Counted from the stretch's first letter, positions 7,835 through 16,720 are shown. The stretch: DNA of 23,983 nucleotides from UBA1715 sp045600045 (GCA_045600045.1 JAZRXD010000008.1:1-23983); one strand, 5' to 3'. Notes: generated by a model from the letters alone, not told the origin. Translations and numbers: made by a program.

Positions 7835-8127
7835 TATTTTTCCTCTGATTTAGATTTCGGTTTCCAAAGAATTGCAAAAATTTCAAAGAAAAATCCTACT
7901 AAAATAACGATTGGTGCTAATGTCAATCTTCTGAAATCAAATATATCAGGAGTTTGTGTGGAATCTCCTTCGGGATAAAAATCGTTGGGATTTGTCGTTG
8001 CTCCGCCTGATAGTAAAATAAATCCAATGAATAAGATTACAACCCCAACGGCGATAAGAATATAATTTGTCTTACTAAAAGTGTAGTTCTCGTCTTCTTT
8101 TGATTGAAATTTTTGTAGAAAACTCAT
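7834..8127 (-). CDS. DUF3098 family small membrane protein
   Basis: A 97-residue protein with two predicted transmembrane helices (about 25-42 and 73-91) around a soluble loop containing NPNDFYPEGD. This arrangement and its place between ftsX and uppP match the Bacteroidetes DUF3098 family, whose function is unknown. Its constant placement beside ftsX suggests a role in FtsX function or division, which is inference. It starts 2 bases after the ftsX stop. The bases just before its ATG are the same 11-base AT stretch found before queA. Confidence 0.85.
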   Translation of the reverse strand: MSFLQKFQSKEDENYTFSKTNYILIAVGVVILFIGFILLSGGATTNPNDFYPEGDSTQTPDIFDFRRLTLAPIVILVGFFFEIFAILWKPKSKSEEK

Positions 8128-8129
8128 AA

Positions 8130-9020
8130 TTATATAATGTATAGTTCGTCTTTGTTAATTTTTAAAAATTTGTTCAACGCAACAAATGTTGCTACAAACG
8201 TTAGGAACATTCCTATTAAAATCACCGTCAAAAATACAATACCTAATAGCTCAAAGTCAAGATAATTTATAATTTCTGATGCTTCGGTTTGCAATAAATA
8301 GAGAATTCCTGCGGTTAATGCTACTGCAATTATACCACTCAAAAATCCTTGGAACGCGCCACGCAAAAGGAATGGCGAACGAATGTAATGATTCGTCGCG
8401 CCAACTAATTGCATAGTTTTTATCAAAAATCTTTTTGAATAAATTGCTAGTCGGATTGTATTGTGGATTAAAACTGTTGAAACAATGAACAACAAAGTAC
8501 TGAGTGCCAACAAAAACAAACTGATTCGTTTTATGTTTGTGTTGAGCATTTGAACGTGAGTCCTATCGTAGTGTATAGAATCGACTAATTCATTGTTCTT
8601 GAATTGTTGCTCTATTAGAATAAAATTTTCTGGAGTCGCATAGTCTGCATAAAAATGAACTTCCAAAGATGGAGGAACTGGATTTCCGTCAGCCAAATCA
8701 ATGTAGTTTTGACCTAATGTTTCGGCTAATCGGTTGCTTGCTTCTTCGGCGGAAACATATTCAGTTGATTTCACCATTTCCATGGCGTCAACTTTTTTCC
8801 GGAGTTCAAACATATCAGCTTCGCGAACGTCTGATTTCAAAAATAAAGTGAATCCGATTTTCTCTTTTATATGGTTTGAAAGAGAACGTTCGCTTGTCAA
8901 TAATATGCCAATTAAACTAAGTACAAATAGCACCAAGGCAACGCTGATCAACGTCGATGTGTACGACGTGACCATTCGTTGTCTGATAATTTTATTCTGT
9001 CGTTTCGAATTGTGTCTCAT
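8130..9020 (-). CDS. ftsX: Cell-division ABC transporter permease FtsX
   Basis: FtsX is the membrane half of the FtsEX complex, which activates periplasmic peptidoglycan hydrolases during division. The 296-residue protein has the expected architecture: a basic N-terminal tail, one transmembrane helix (about 22-44), a periplasmic domain (about 50-165), then three helices near the C-terminus (about 170-192, 222-242, 255-280). The segment SKRFLIKTMQLVGATNHYIRSPF is typical of the conserved cytoplasmic loop, shown here only as a landmark. The FtsE ATPase is not adjacent and must be elsewhere, as is usual in Bacteroidetes. The ATG shares one base with the glyS stop. Confidence 0.93.
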   Translation of the reverse strand: MRHNSKRQNKIIRQRMVTSYTSTLISVALVLFVLSLIGILLTSERSLSNHIKEKIGFTLFLKSDVREADMFELRKKVDAMEMVKSTEYVSAEEASNRLAETLGQNYIDLADGNPVPPSLEVHFYADYATPENFILIEQQFKNNELVDSIHYDRTHVQMLNTNIKRISLFLLALSTLLFIVSTVLIHNTIRLAIYSKRFLIKTMQLVGATNHYIRSPFLLRGAFQGFLSGIIAVALTAGILYLLQTEASEIINYLDFELLGIVFLTVILIGMFLTFVATFVALNKFLKINKDELYII

Positions 9021-10558
9021 TAGTCTTGAATCTTACGCAACAAATTGTTCAAAGAACATTTTCCTGGAAGTGTTGCAATAACTTCGTCGATTGACATACG
9101 AACTTGTTCCATTGTGTCACGGTCACGAACTGTAACAGTATTGTCTTCCAATGTTTGGTGGTCAACTGTTACGCAGTATGGAGTTCCGATAGAATCCTGA
9201 CGACGGTAACGTTTTCCGATAGAATCTTTTTCTTCGTATTGACAGTTGCATTCTATCTCTAATTGTCGCATGATTTTTTGTGCAACCTCTGGAAGTCCAT
9301 CTTTTTTAACCAATGGCATGACAGCAATTTTCACTGGTGCCAACGCTGCAGGAATACGTAAAACTTCACGAAGTTCTCCGTCAACTTGTTCTTCGCAATA
9401 TGAATTACAAAGTACAGCCAAAACAGTTCTATCCAAACCAATAGATGTTTCAATTACGTAAGGAACGTAACTTTCGTTCAATTCAGGATCGAAATACTGA
9501 ATTTTTTTACCAGAGAATTTTTGATGTTGACTTAAATCGAAGTTTGTACGAGAGTGAATACCTTCCAATTCTTTGAAGCCCATTGGGAAGTTGAATTCAA
9601 TATCGGTAGCTGCATTTGCGTAGTGCGCCAATTTCTCGTGATCGTGATAACGATAATTTTGTTCTCCCAAACCAATTGCATGATGCCATTTCAAACGAGT
9701 TTCTTTCCATTTCTTGAACCATTCCATTTCTGAACCAGGACGAACAAAGAATTGCATTTCCATTTGTTCAAATTCACGCATACGGAATACAAACTGACGT
9801 GCAACAATTTCATTACGGAAAGCCTTGCCAATTTGTGCTATACCGAAAGGTATTTTCATACGACCTGTTTTCTGTACGTTCAAATAGTTTACGAAAATAC
9901 CTTGTGCTGTTTCTGGGCGCAAATAAATTGAACTTGCTCCATCTGCAGTAGAACCAAGTTTCGTTTCAAACATCAAATTGAATTGACGAACTTCCGACCA
10001 GTTTGCTGTTCCTGAAATTGGACAAACGATTCCTAAATCAAGAATCAATTGACGCATAGCTTCCAAGTCGTTTGCGTTCAAAGCTTCGTCGTAACGTTTT
10101 GTTATTTCATCAATCTTTGCTTGTTCACGAAGAATATTTGGATTTGTTTCGCGAGCTTTTGCTTCGTCAAAAGAATCACCGAATTTTTTACGGCCTTTTT
10201 CTAATTCTTTAAGGATTTTTTGGTTGTGCTTTTCTCGCTCTTCTTCAATAAGAACGTCGGCGCGGTAACGTTTTTTAGAATCTTTGTTATCAATCAACGG
10301 ATCGTTGAATGCATCAACGTGACCAGAAGCTTTCCAAATTGTTGGGTGCATGAATATTGATGAGTCAATACCAACAATGTTTTCGTGCAAACGAACCATT
10401 GCGTTCCACCAATATTGTTTTATGTTGTTTTTTAATTCTACACCATTTTGACCATAGTCGTAAACAGCACCAAGGCCGTCGTAGATTTCGCTCGAAGGGA
10501 AAATAAATCCATATTCCTTAGCGTGAGCGATAACTTTTTTTAATACATCGTCTGCCAT
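9020..10558 (-). CDS. glyS: Glycyl-tRNA synthetase, dimeric (alpha2) type
   Basis: Class II synthetase charging tRNA-Gly. The 512-residue protein is the single-chain type (GlyQS-like), not the alpha2-beta2 type. Landmarks are GFIFPSSEIYDGL (17-29), RQFNLMFETKLG (191-202), YLRPETAQGIF (212-222), FRNEI (247-251, motif 2) and ETSIGLDRTVLAVL (motif 3), followed by a C-terminal anticodon-binding domain. Where many homologues have a CPxCG knuckle before RQFNLMF, this one has CPISG at 179-183. It is the first gene of the long minus-strand operon and is transcribed divergently from sdhC, with a promoter match at 10592-10624. Confidence 0.97.
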   Translation of the reverse strand: MADDVLKKVIAHAKEYGFIFPSSEIYDGLGAVYDYGQNGVELKNNIKQYWWNAMVRLHENIVGIDSSIFMHPTIWKASGHVDAFNDPLIDNKDSKKRYRADVLIEEEREKHNQKILKELEKGRKKFGDSFDEAKARETNPNILREQAKIDEITKRYDEALNANDLEAMRQLILDLGIVCPISGTANWSEVRQFNLMFETKLGSTADGASSIYLRPETAQGIFVNYLNVQKTGRMKIPFGIAQIGKAFRNEIVARQFVFRMREFEQMEMQFFVRPGSEMEWFKKWKETRLKWHHAIGLGEQNYRYHDHEKLAHYANAATDIEFNFPMGFKELEGIHSRTNFDLSQHQKFSGKKIQYFDPELNESYVPYVIETSIGLDRTVLAVLCNSYCEEQVDGELREVLRIPAALAPVKIAVMPLVKKDGLPEVAQKIMRQLEIECNCQYEEKDSIGKRYRRQDSIGTPYCVTVDHQTLEDNTVTVRDRDTMEQVRMSIDEVIATLPGKCSLNNLLRKIQD

Positions 10559-10591
10559 TTTATGTCCTATACATTATTTATATTAAGCGTG

Positions 10592-10624
10592 CAAAAATAA
10601 CAAAATAAATTCATTTCCCACAAT
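10592..10624 (-). promoter_or_regulatory. Promoter of the glyS operon
   Basis: On the minus strand, TATTTTTG (10599-10592) matches TAnnTTTG exactly, with ATTG (10624-10621) 21 bases upstream as a one-mismatch -33 box. It lies 33 bases before the glyS ATG and would drive the eight-gene operon. Confidence 0.65.
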
Positions 10625-10655
10625 GAATAAAAATATTACCAATAATAAAATTTCA

Positions 10656-10688
10656 TTTGGTTGAAATTCCGTAAAAATTATATCTTTG
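10656..10688 (+). promoter_or_regulatory. Promoter of sdhCAB
   Basis: TTTG (10656-10659) and TATCTTTG (10681-10688) are exact matches to the Bacteroidetes -33 and -7 elements with 21 bases between. The ATG of sdhC follows 38 bases later. This is the best promoter in the window, fitting a highly expressed operon. Confidence 0.8.
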
Positions 10689-10726
10689 TGGCAAGTATTT
10701 AATAACAAAACTAAAATTTTAAATTT

Positions 10727-11404
10727 ATGTCAAATCCATGTTTACTTAGTTCTTCAATCGGAAAGAAATTTCTGATGAGTATCACAGGACTATTTTTCAT
10801 TTTGTTCGTTGCTTTCCACGCAACAATGAACGCAGTTCACATTTTTAGTCCAGAGGACTATAATGCAATTTGTGTGTTTTTAGGTGCAAACTGGTATGCG
10901 TTAGTTGGTACGGCAGTCATTGCACTTGGATTCATTATCCACCTTGTTTACGCAACGATTTTGACACTTCAAAATCGTAAGGCTCGTGGTGGTGACCGTT
11001 ACGATAGTGAAAAACGTCCTGCTTCAGTAGAATGGGCATCGAAAAACATGTTCGTTTTAGGTGTCATTATCATTTTAGGTCTTGCAATACACTTGTACAT
11101 GTTTTGGGCAAAGATGCAATTCGCTGAAATTATGGGATTTGAAGATGAAATAGCTGGACCTGCAGATGGTTCTTCTTTCATTTTCTACTGGTTCGCAAAA
11201 CCATGGGTTGTAATTGCATATATTATTTGGTTGGTTGCTCTTTGGTTCCACTTGACTCACGGAATTTGGAGTGCTTTCCAAACACTTGGTTGGAACAATA
11301 AAATTTGGATGCCTCGTTTGAAATGTATTGCTGATGTGTTAGCAACACTTGTTTGCGTTGCATTTGCGGCTGTTGTTATCGCTGCTTTTTGTATGAGTCT
11401 TTAG
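10727..11404 (+). CDS. sdhC: Succinate dehydrogenase/fumarate reductase cytochrome b subunit
   Basis: Membrane anchor of the fumarate reductase/succinate dehydrogenase complex. It binds haem b and exchanges electrons with menaquinone. The 225-residue protein has five hydrophobic helices (near 15-38, 55-78, 105-127, 155-180, 195-222) and conserved His residues in or beside them (for example in FHATMNAVHIF, IIHLVYA, AIHLYMF and HLTHGIW). This is the single-subunit diheme type used by Bacteroidetes. In an anaerobe the complex mainly reduces fumarate to succinate. sdhA follows after 24 bases. Confidence 0.95.
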   Translation: MSNPCLLSSSIGKKFLMSITGLFFILFVAFHATMNAVHIFSPEDYNAICVFLGANWYALVGTAVIALGFIIHLVYATILTLQNRKARGGDRYDSEKRPASVEWASKNMFVLGVIIILGLAIHLYMFWAKMQFAEIMGFEDEIAGPADGSSFIFYWFAKPWVVIAYIIWLVALWFHLTHGIWSAFQTLGWNNKIWMPRLKCIADVLATLVCVAFAAVVIAAFCMSL

Positions 11405-11428
11405 TATTAACCTTGAAAATTTTTAGTT

Positions 11429-13366
11429 ATGGCAACTTTAGATAGTAAAATTCCTGAAGGACATTTGTTTGAAAAATGGTCTAATTATAAAGCTCATCAA
11501 AAACTTGTAAATCCAGCAAACAAACGTAAACTTGATGTTATTGTTGTTGGTTCTGGTTTGGCTGGAGCTTCTGCTGCGGCTTCTCTTGGTGAACTTGGCT
11601 TCAATGTAAAATGTTTCTGCTACCAAGATAGTCCACGTCGTGCTCACTCAATCGCAGCACAAGGTGGTATCAATGCGGCAAAGAACTATCAAAACGATGG
11701 TGATAGCGTTTATCGCTTATTCTACGATACAATTAAAGGTGGTGACTATCGTGCTCGTGAAGCTAACGTATATCGTTTGGCTGAAGTAAGTAACAACATT
11801 ATTGACCAATGTGTTGCACAAGGTGTTCCTTTTGCACGTGATTACGGAGGGTTGTTGGCAAACCGTTCTTTCGGTGGTGCACAAGTTTCTCGTACTTTCT
11901 ATGCTAAAGGTCAAACTGGTCAACAATTGCTTTTGGGTGCTTATAGCGCATTAAGCCGTCAAATCGGTAAGGGTACTGTTAAAATGTACACTCGTACAGA
12001 AATGATGGATATTGTTGTTGTTGATGGAAAATGTCGCGGTATTGTGACTCGTAATTTGATTACTGGTGAGATTGAAGCTCATTTCGGTCATGCAGTTGTT
12101 CTTGCAACTGGTGGTTACGGAAACGTGTTCTTCTTGTCAACAAATGCAATGGGTTCTAATGGTTCTGCAGCATGGAAAGCTTATAAGAAAGGTGCTTATT
12201 TCGCAAATCCTTGTTACGTACAAATCCACCCAACTTGTATTCCAGTTCACGGAGAATTCCAATCAAAATTGACATTGATGTCGGAATCTTTGAGAAACGA
12301 TGGTCGTATCTGGGCACCTAAAAAAGCAGAAGATGCAGAAGCTATCCGCGAAGGAAAGAAAAAAGCTTCTGATATTCCAGACGAAGACCGCGATTTCTAC
12401 TTGGAAAGACGTTATCCTGCATTCGGTAACTTAGTTCCTCGTGACGTTGCTTCTCGTGCAGCAAAAGAACGTTGTGACCACGGATTTGGCGTTGAAAAAG
12501 GTGGGGCTGTATTCTTGGATTTCAAATATGCAATTGAACGTCTTGGTAAAGATGTTGTAGAAGCTCGTTATGGTAACTTGTTCCAGATGTATGAAAAAAT
12601 TACAAATGACAATCCATACGAAACTCCTATGAAGATTTATCCAGCTATCCACTATACAATGGGTGGTATTTGGGTTGATTATGAACTTCAAACTACAATT
12701 CCTGGTTTGTTCGCTGCTGGTGAAGCAAACTTCTCTGACCACGGAGCAAACCGTCTTGGTGCTTCTGCTTTGATGCAAGGTTTGGCTGATGGTTATTTCG
12801 TGATTCCTTACACTGTCCAAAATTACTTGGCTGATGAACTTCATACTCCAAGAATGGATACTAATTCAGGAGAATTTGCAAAAGTAAAAGAAGATGTGAA
12901 AGCTCACATTGACGAACTTATGAACGTAAAAGGTACTGAATCTGTTGATAGCTTCCACAAGAAACTTGGTCACATTATGTGGGAACATGTTGGTATGGGA
13001 CGTACAAAAGAAGGTCTTCAAGAAGGTATTAAACAAATTCAAGAACTTCGTGCTGAATTCTGGAAAAATGTTCGTATTCCTGGAAATGCAAACGAATTGA
13101 ACGTTGAGCTTGAAAAAGCAAATCGTGTTGCTGATTTCATGGAATTAGGTGAATTGATTGCTCGCGATGCTTTACATCGTGAAGAATCTTGCGGTGGTCA
13201 CTTCCGTGAAGAATATCAAACAGAAGAAGGTGAAGCTCTTCGTCAAGATGATAAGTTCGCATACGTTGGTGCTTGGGAATGGAAAGGTAAAGACGTAGAA
13301 CCAGAACTTCACAAAGAAGAGTTGAAATTCGAATTTGTTGAATTGAAACAAAGAAATTATAAGTAA
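11429..13366 (+). CDS. sdhA: Succinate dehydrogenase/fumarate reductase flavoprotein subunit
   Basis: Catalytic subunit interconverting fumarate and succinate on covalently bound FAD. At 645 residues it is the length of Bacteroidetes and epsilon-proteobacterial-type FrdA/SdhA. The FAD Rossmann motif is VVGSGLAGASAA (39-50), and RRAHSIAAQGGINAAK (70-85) contains H73, the expected FAD-linking His. Substrate-site blocks are HPTCIPVHG, VPRDVASRA (active-site Arg), HYTMGGIWVD, and ANFSDHGANRLGASALMQG. Codon use is strongly biased to GGT, GCT and CGT, suggesting high expression. It lies between sdhC and sdhB in one operon. Confidence 0.97.
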   Translation: MATLDSKIPEGHLFEKWSNYKAHQKLVNPANKRKLDVIVVGSGLAGASAAASLGELGFNVKCFCYQDSPRRAHSIAAQGGINAAKNYQNDGDSVYRLFYDTIKGGDYRAREANVYRLAEVSNNIIDQCVAQGVPFARDYGGLLANRSFGGAQVSRTFYAKGQTGQQLLLGAYSALSRQIGKGTVKMYTRTEMMDIVVVDGKCRGIVTRNLITGEIEAHFGHAVVLATGGYGNVFFLSTNAMGSNGSAAWKAYKKGAYFANPCYVQIHPTCIPVHGEFQSKLTLMSESLRNDGRIWAPKKAEDAEAIREGKKKASDIPDEDRDFYLERRYPAFGNLVPRDVASRAAKERCDHGFGVEKGGAVFLDFKYAIERLGKDVVEARYGNLFQMYEKITNDNPYETPMKIYPAIHYTMGGIWVDYELQTTIPGLFAAGEANFSDHGANRLGASALMQGLADGYFVIPYTVQNYLADELHTPRMDTNSGEFAKVKEDVKAHIDELMNVKGTESVDSFHKKLGHIMWEHVGMGRTKEGLQEGIKQIQELRAEFWKNVRIPGNANELNVELEKANRVADFMELGELIARDALHREESCGGHFREEYQTEEGEALRQDDKFAYVGAWEWKGKDVEPELHKEELKFEFVELKQRNYK

Positions 13367-13408
13367 TCTATTGTCTAATACCTGTAAAGGATTAAAATAT
13401 AACGAATT

Positions 13409-14167
13409 ATGGAAGTACAAAATTTAGATTTGACTCTTAAAGTTTGGAGACAAAAAGGTCCAAAGGAACAAGGTCATTTTGAAACATATTCATTAAAAGG
13501 AATTTCTCCTAATAGTTCTTTCTTGGAAATGATGGATGTTCTTAACGAACAACTTATCAATGAAGGTAAAGAACCTGTTGCATTTGATCACGACTGCCGT
13601 GAAGGTATCTGCGGTATGTGTAGTATGTATATCAATGGTGAAGCTCATGGTCCAGACGATCATGTAACGACTTGCCAATTGCATATGCGTAAATTCAACG
13701 ATGGCGATACAATTACTGTTGAACCATGGCGCTCAGCTGGTTTCCCTGTGATTAAAGACTTAATCGTTGACCGTAGCGCATTCGATAAAATCATGCAAGC
13801 TGGTGGTTTCGTGTCGGTAAATACAGGTGGTGTTCCTGACGGAAACGCAATTGCAATTCCTAAGAAAGATGCTGATGAAGCTATGGATGCAGCTTCTTGT
13901 ATTGGTTGTGGTGCTTGCGTTGCAACTTGTAAGAATGGTTCTGCAATGTTGTTTGTTTCAGCAAAAGTTTCTCAATTGGCACTTCTTCCACAAGGAAAAG
14001 TTGAAGCTGCTCGTCGTGCAAAAGCAATGGTTGCAAAAATGGACGAACTTGGTTTCGGTAACTGTACTAATACAGGTGCTTGTGAAGCAGAATGTCCAAA
14101 AGGTGTGTCAATCACCAACATTGCTCGTCTTAACCGCGAGTTCCTATGTGCTAAGTTCGCAGATTAA
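13409..14167 (+). CDS. sdhB: Succinate dehydrogenase/fumarate reductase iron-sulfur subunit
   Basis: Carries electrons between the flavin and the membrane haems through three iron-sulfur clusters. In 252 residues, the [2Fe-2S] ligands are C63, C68, C71 and C89 (CREGICGMC...C). The C-terminal domain has CIGCGACVATC (C164, C167, C170, C174) and CTNTGACEAECP (C219, C225, C229), giving the [4Fe-4S] and [3Fe-4S] sites. It starts 42 bases after sdhA and is followed by a strong intrinsic terminator, closing the operon. Confidence 0.97.
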   Translation: MEVQNLDLTLKVWRQKGPKEQGHFETYSLKGISPNSSFLEMMDVLNEQLINEGKEPVAFDHDCREGICGMCSMYINGEAHGPDDHVTTCQLHMRKFNDGDTITVEPWRSAGFPVIKDLIVDRSAFDKIMQAGGFVSVNTGGVPDGNAIAIPKKDADEAMDAASCIGCGACVATCKNGSAMLFVSAKVSQLALLPQGKVEAARRAKAMVAKMDELGFGNCTNTGACEAECPKGVSITNIARLNREFLCAKFAD

Positions 14168-14185
14168 TTTTTTGAAGATATGTGT

Positions 14186-14216
14186 AAAAAGGCTATCCAA
14201 ACGGGTAGCCTTTTTT
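14186..14216 (+). terminator. Strong intrinsic terminator of sdhCAB
   Basis: GGCTATCC (14191-14198) pairs with GGGTAGCC (14203-14210) through seven Watson-Crick pairs and one G-T pair, with the loop AAAC. A run of A before and six T after (14211-14216) complete a textbook Rho-independent terminator 23 bases past the sdhB stop. Confidence 0.93.
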
Positions 14217-14273
14217 GTTATCTCTCATATCTAATCGTTAAAAAATGTATCTTTACCGCAAGAATTTTTCTAA

Positions 14274-15272
14274 ATGAGATTTTATATCATATTTTCGTGG
14301 CAAGTAATTAAAAGCCTTACGCTTTCAAGAGTCTGGAATTATTTCCGTTTAGTGATTTCGTTTATGATGTCATCTTTACTGAAAATACATTTTTTTAAAA
14401 GTCATCCAGCTTTTGTTAGTGTGGAGCCGACGAATATCTGTAATTTGCGTTGCCCGGAATGTCCAACCGGAAACAAAAGTAGCATTGTGCCTAAAGGAAA
14501 AATGGACTTGGAATTGTGTGGACGGATTTTCCCGCAAATAAAAAAATATGTGATTTTTTCAAACCTATATTTCCAGGGAGAACCATTTTTGAATGACAAT
14601 GTAATTGAAATGATTCGTTTGGCCCATAAAGAAAAAATATTGACTTCAATATCATCGAATGCTCATTTTATCACAAGGGATAATGCAGAAAATATTGTGA
14701 AATCAGGGTTGACAAAAATTATCATTTCGCTTGATGGTCATAATCAACGAACCTACGAAAAATATCGTAAAAACGGACAGTATCAAAAAGTGATTGATGG
14801 TTTGGCTGCTTTGCAGGATGCTAAGAAAAAGTTGAACTCTCATTTCCCTTTGATTGAACTGCAATGTTTGTTGTTTAAACATACCGAAGTTAATACTAAG
14901 AAAATTCAGGCAATCGGGAAACGCTACAATGTTGATTTAATTAAATTTAAGACGGCGCAATTTTATGATTCTCAGAATGTTGATATGCTTCCGTCTGACA
15001 AAAATAGCCGTTATGATGTTGACGATAATGGAGAATTAAACATAAAAAAGAATTTTAAAAACAGATGTTGGAAGATGTGGAGTTCGTGCGTGATAGCTTG
15101 GAATGGAAATGTTTTGCCTTGTTGTTTTGATAAAAATCATTCTTTTGCTTTTGGCAATATAATGAATTCTTCATTCGATGAAATTTGGTATTCTGCTAAA
15201 TATCAGACTTTTCGAAAAAACATACAGACAAATCGAAAACAAGTCACGATGTGTCAAAATTGTTCGGAGTAA
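14274..15272 (+). CDS. Radical SAM/SPASM domain protein
   Basis: A 332-residue radical S-adenosylmethionine enzyme. CNLRCPEC (C56, C60, C63) is the CxxxCxxC site for the SAM-binding [4Fe-4S] cluster, and FQGEPFLN (100-107) is the GGE-like block. The C-terminus carries a SPASM-type set of Cys (C265, C272, C283, C284, C327, C330), including CVIAWNGNVLPCCFD and the terminal CQNC, for auxiliary clusters. Family members modify peptides, sugars or cofactors; no substrate is evident. No small precursor-peptide ORF lies beside it. The first 45 residues are hydrophobic and basic and may associate with membrane. The next gene, an initiating sugar transferase, starts 23 bases later, suggesting a role in glycan or lipid-linked sugar chemistry. 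Confidence 0.88.
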   Translation: MRFYIIFSWQVIKSLTLSRVWNYFRLVISFMMSSLLKIHFFKSHPAFVSVEPTNICNLRCPECPTGNKSSIVPKGKMDLELCGRIFPQIKKYVIFSNLYFQGEPFLNDNVIEMIRLAHKEKILTSISSNAHFITRDNAENIVKSGLTKIIISLDGHNQRTYEKYRKNGQYQKVIDGLAALQDAKKKLNSHFPLIELQCLLFKHTEVNTKKIQAIGKRYNVDLIKFKTAQFYDSQNVDMLPSDKNSRYDVDDNGELNIKKNFKNRCWKMWSSCVIAWNGNVLPCCFDKNHSFAFGNIMNSSFDEIWYSAKYQTFRKNIQTNRKQVTMCQNCSE

Positions 15273-15277
15273 ACTTA

Positions 15278-15285
15278 TATATTTG
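15278..15285 (+). promoter_or_regulatory. -7 promoter-like element before the glycosylphosphotransferase gene
   Basis: TATATTTG matches TAnnTTTG and ends 10 bases before the ATG at 15296. No good -33 box is seen, so it may be chance or an internal promoter giving an almost leaderless transcript. Confidence 0.3.
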
Positions 15286-15295
15286 CCTCGTGGAA

Positions 15296-16720
15296 ATGAA
15301 TAAAAAAAGACATACGATCCTTTATTTGTTTTGTGATTTTATCACTGCAGCAATAGCATGGACTGTTTTTTTCTATTTGCGAAATCAATATATAGATGCT
15401 TTTTATGCTGAATTTCCGGAATTTCGTAAGAGAATAGCGCTTGATATCAATTATCAGTATGGTTTGATGATTATCCCTTTTATGTGGATATTTCTTTATT
15501 ATTTAAGTGGCTATTACAAAAATATCTATAGAAAATCTCGTTTGAAGGAATTCTTGTTGACGATTTTTATCACTATCGTCGGAACGTTGATTTTATTCTT
15601 TTCGATTGTCTTAAATGATAATGTTCCGAATTATCGAGGTTATTATGAGTCACTTTGGTTGCTGTTTTCAACGCAGTTTTTCTTTTCGTATGTTCCTCGT
15701 TTTATAATTACCAGTAGAACAGCTCATAAAATTCAGACTCGTCAAATAGGTTTTAAAACTTTATTGATTGGTTCCAATGAACGAGCAGAACAATTGTATA
15801 AACGATTGACTGGTGCAAAAAAATCTGCTGGAAATCAATTTGTTGGTTTCGTAAATGTTATTCAACAGGAAAAATATCAAATGGCTAATTATATGCCACA
15901 TTTGGGTAAGGTTGAAGAGGCTCAGAAGTTTTTAAAAGAATTTCAAGTTGAGGAAATTATTATCGCAATTGAATCAAAAGAGCATGCGTATATAGAACAT
16001 ATTTTGTCGTGTATTCTGGGATATAAGGCAGTTGTAAAGGCAATCCCTGATAATTGTGATTTGATATCAGGACGAGTTTCATTGGAATCTCTTCACGATG
16101 AACCTCTTATAATTATATCGCAAAATGTGATGCCTTCATGGCAAGAAAAATTTAAAAGAATTGCAGATATAATTATTTCTATTTTGGTTCTTGTTATAGG
16201 TTCTCCATTGTATTTGTTTACTGCGATAATGGTGAAATGTTCGTCGAAAGGTCCTGTTTTTTATAAACAAGAACGAATTGGACAATATGGAAAACCTTTC
16301 TTTATTTATAAATATCGCTCAATGATTGTTGATTCTGAAGTTGCTGGTCCGCAATTGTCTTCAGAAAACGATGACAGAATAACGAAATGGGGACATACTA
16401 TGCGTAAGTTTAGATTAGATGAAATCCCTCAATTCTTTAATGTGCTGAAAGGTGATATGTCATTGGTGGGTCCTCGTCCAGAACGTCAGTATTTTATTGA
16501 TCAAATTGTTAAAATTGCTCCTCACTATACGCATTTACATAAGGTTCGTCCAGGAATCACATCGTTAGGACAGGTGAAATATGGTTATGCTCAGAGTCCC
16601 GAAGAAATGGCGAGCCGTATGAAATACGATATCATATACATTGAAAACATGTCAATTTATCTTGACATAAAAATTCTTGTTTATACAATAAAAACGGTTG
16701 TTAGTGGTGAAGGAGTTTAA
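15296..16720 (+). CDS. Polyprenyl glycosylphosphotransferase (exopolysaccharide initiation)
   Basis: Transfers a sugar-1-phosphate from a nucleotide sugar to undecaprenyl phosphate, the first step in surface glycan assembly. Taking ATG 15296 (a GTG at 15251 would overlap the previous gene), the protein is 474 residues. It has four N-terminal membrane helices (about 8-29, 54-73, 87-106, 116-135), a Rossmann-like CoA-binding-type domain (about 150-270), a further helix (290-312) and the bacterial sugar transferase domain (285-474). Conserved blocks are KYRSM (339-343), DEIPQFFNVLKGDMS (375-389) and VGPRPE (391-396). Sugar specificity cannot be told. Its stop overlaps that of the convergent DUF4294 gene. 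Confidence 0.93.
   Translation: MNKKRHTILYLFCDFITAAIAWTVFFYLRNQYIDAFYAEFPEFRKRIALDINYQYGLMIIPFMWIFLYYLSGYYKNIYRKSRLKEFLLTIFITIVGTLILFFSIVLNDNVPNYRGYYESLWLLFSTQFFFSYVPRFIITSRTAHKIQTRQIGFKTLLIGSNERAEQLYKRLTGAKKSAGNQFVGFVNVIQQEKYQMANYMPHLGKVEEAQKFLKEFQVEEIIIAIESKEHAYIEHILSCILGYKAVVKAIPDNCDLISGRVSLESLHDEPLIIISQNVMPSWQEKFKRIADIIISILVLVIGSPLYLFTAIMVKCSSKGPVFYKQERIGQYGKPFFIYKYRSMIVDSEVAGPQLSSENDDRITKWGHTMRKFRLDEIPQFFNVLKGDMSLVGPRPERQYFIDQIVKIAPHYTHLHKVRPGITSLGQVKYGYAQSPEEMASRMKYDIIYIENMSIYLDIKILVYTIKTVVSGEGV

Noticed and set aside
12431..12844. A 137-codon minus-strand frame opposite sdhA
   Set aside because: Antisense to highly conserved sdhA codons, with no promoter or family signal. Long antisense frames are expected where codon use is strongly biased.
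13827..14234. A 135-codon plus-strand frame overlapping sdhB
   Set aside because: It is frame-shifted over the iron-sulfur domain and ends inside the terminator. Its composition (Val, Leu, Gln runs) is that of an out-of-frame translation.
16714..16720. Shared TTAA forming the stop codons of the two convergent genes
   Set aside because: A palindromic TTAA naturally gives TAA on both strands; neat but common in compact AT-rich genomes and not evidence of function.
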